The notes under the pieces: model-generated
Seen by the model: only the letters and a program-made list of their open reading frames with translations
The model's database searches: none
What the model was told of the DNA's origin: nothing
Assembly: GCA_964387775.1 (NCBI GenBank)
Contig: CAYLZO010000249.1
Location: 1-7,423 of the forward strand
Direction: 5' to 3'
DNA: 7,423 nucleotides
Source: CAYLZO01 sp964387775
GTDB lineage: Bacteria > Chloroflexota > Anaerolineae > JAAYZQ01
Program-made: the position numbers and the translations under genes
Part shown: in pieces, positions 6,159 to 7,423 of the stretch
How the letters are laid out: each line of letters begins with the position of its first letter
How positions within the stretch are numbered: position 1 is the stretch's first letter

Positions 6159-7423
6159 ATGTTGGCTCGGTTGAATAACCGGATTTCGGCCAGACCGATG
6201 GTGGTCCTGAGTTTTCTGTTCGTGCTCTTGCAGTCGTGCTGCGGCGACTTGCACGAAATTGTGCAGTATTACAAGGGGAACTATACGCCCCAGGTCTCGT
6301 CAGAGACGGCCCCCATACCGGGGGTCAAGCCGGTGCCGTGGTACCCGATAGCCGATATCCACCGGGTGCCCCGCACCGATGGGCGCATCGAGATCAGCAT
6401 CCGGTGTTATACCGCCGACCCGAACGCGCAATACATCAATGTGTCCTGGAACGGCCCGCCAGGGGCCATCGATGCCCAGGCGTCTGGCGGCGGGTCGGCC
6501 ATCGGGAACTCGGCCCTCTGGGTCCTGCCCGTCACCAACGGCGTGACGCCCCGGGTATCCATCGTCTACACGCCCCCGGCGGGCGCGACCACGGTGGTGG
6601 ACCAGTTCACGGCCGCAAAGGACGGGCCGGAGCACGCCAATGGCTGGGCCGTCACCACCCAGACTGGCGGTTCGCTCAGGAGTTTACGCACCGGCCCGGC
6701 CAACCCGCCCACAGATGTCAGGTTGGACGACTATTACCTGTGGCAAACCACCATCTGGTACAGCGTACCTGGCCCCACCGTGACGGTGGACCTGTGCCAG
6801 GATATTGTGGATGCCTTCCAGCCTGATGACACCTTTGTGGCCCTACGCTTTCCGGTCCAGCCGCCTACCCTATCCTACACCGAGCCCTACACCCTGCCGG
6901 TAAATTTTGGCCCCGAGTACGCGCCCCACGTGGCCCTGCTGGACGCGGCGGCCACGCCTGTCCTCACCGTGCCCCTGGAATACAAGCCCGACTACCTCAC
7001 CTTTGCCGAAAATGAGCTGCCCCCGGCTCCCGGCGAGCACTGGCTGACGCTGGGCGCCGTCACGTCGCCGACCCTCAACTGCACCGGCCTGCCTCCCCTC
7101 CTGCCTGGCGAGTGGGAGATCGCAGCCAATGTCTGGCTGGATTTCGGAGGGGGACGCGACGCGGGCCGGGGCGCGGTTTTGCCCATCTACTACTGCTACG
7201 AGGGCCAGCAGCCGCTGGTCCAACTCTTACGCAAGGACATTGCCTCGTACCAGGGCTGGGGCATCACCTGCCTGGGGCCGCATTTTTTGACGCTGCGCGA
7301 CGGTCCCGGCAACTGGGAGCTGGCCAGCCAGGGCGGCGCCTGGATCACGCCTACCCAGACCATTTCCTTTGGGTGCAGTTGCTCCCATCTACCATTATCA
7401 TCTCCTGACTGGCAGGAGTTGTC
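6159..7423 (+). CDS. Putative surface lipoprotein of unknown family (3' end beyond window, 421 codons visible)
   Basis: The frame from ATG 6159 has no stop up to the window edge. The N-terminus is basic (MLARLNNRISAR), then hydrophobic (MVVLSFLFVLLQSCC). LLQS before Cys27 fits a signal peptidase II lipobox, although Gln at the -2 position is uncommon; Cys28 is an alternative. Asp at +3 after Cys27 (CCGD) would not by itself decide the final location. The mature part is rich in Pro, Thr, Tyr and Val and reads as consecutive beta-sandwich-like segments: about 75-155 (RIEISIRCYTADP, YINVSWNGPPG, VSIVYTPPAG), 185-235 (VPGPTVTVDLCQD), 238-350 (PYTLPVNFGPEYAPHVALLD, GEWEIAANVWLDFG) and a new segment starting near WITPTQTISF (395-404). 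Nine or more cysteines suggest disulfides. No enzyme motif was recognised. The ORF is easily missed because it has no stop in the window. An extracytoplasmic binding or structural role is inferred. Confidence 0.8.
   Translation, partial: MLARLNNRISARPMVVLSFLFVLLQSCCGDLHEIVQYYKGNYTPQVSSETAPIPGVKPVPWYPIADIHRVPRTDGRIEISIRCYTADPNAQYINVSWNGPPGAIDAQASGGGSAIGNSALWVLPVTNGVTPRVSIVYTPPAGATTVVDQFTAAKDGPEHANGWAVTTQTGGSLRSLRTGPANPPTDVRLDDYYLWQTTIWYSVPGPTVTVDLCQDIVDAFQPDDTFVALRFPVQPPTLSYTEPYTLPVNFGPEYAPHVALLDAAATPVLTVPLEYKPDYLTFAENELPPAPGEHWLTLGAVTSPTLNCTGLPPLLPGEWEIAANVWLDFGGGRDAGRGAVLPIYYCYEGQQPLVQLLRKDIASYQGWGITCLGPHFLTLRDGPGNWELASQGGAWITPTQTISFGCSCSHLPLSSPDWQEL

Noticed and set aside
6236..6826. Rightward 196-codon frame inside the lipoprotein gene
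   Set aside because: Product is H/R/G-rich. The overlapping frame from 6159 has the Shine-Dalgarno, lipobox and beta-strand-like composition.
6870..7223. Leftward 117-codon frame at the right side
   Set aside because: Antisense to the lipoprotein frame, with no ribosome site and a basic low-complexity product.

Overview
The window is GC-rich DNA (I estimate mid-60s percent GC) from a free-living bacterium. It most likely comes from a member of Chloroflexota. That assignment is an inference. It rests on the C-terminal tail YWVYLPLVAR of the giant secreted protein, which resembles tails I recall from many exported Chloroflexota proteins, and on the CARDB-rich, beta-helix-rich secreted architecture and the LuxR-type regulator fragment. 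No rRNA, tRNA, CRISPR, transposase or phage gene was seen.

Layout: (1) Bases 1-59 hold the last 18 codons of a rightward gene whose end matches the C-terminal helix of a NarL/LuxR-family response regulator. (2) A 47-base convergent gap follows. (3) A single leftward gene, 5404 to 107, encodes a 1765-residue exported protein. In order it has a Sec signal peptide, a fibronectin-like segment, a right-handed parallel beta-helix ending in a NosD-like motif, one CARDB domain, about 400 residues of unassigned sequence, about seven beta-propeller-like blades, three more CARDB domains and the short hydrophobic/basic tail. (4) A 294-base divergent intergenic region (5405-5698) carries a good leftward promoter, an imperfect hairpin, a perfect 17-bp palindrome and a 10-bp direct repeat in tandem. 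(5) Rightward genes follow: a 131-residue four-helix membrane protein (5699-6094) and, 64 bases on, a lipoprotein gene with a near-perfect Shine-Dalgarno (6159 onward). The lipoprotein frame is open to the window edge, with 421 codons visible.

The window reads as a cell-surface locus. A very large adhesion- or scaffold-like exported protein is transcribed divergently from a small membrane protein and a surface lipoprotein. The palindrome and direct repeats lie where they could control one or both directions. No enzyme active site was identified in the giant protein, so its substrate or partner is unknown. No known defence, secretion or biosynthetic system is evident. The items most worth following up are the C-terminal tail as a possible sorting signal, the unassigned middle region of the giant protein, and the intergenic operator-like cluster.
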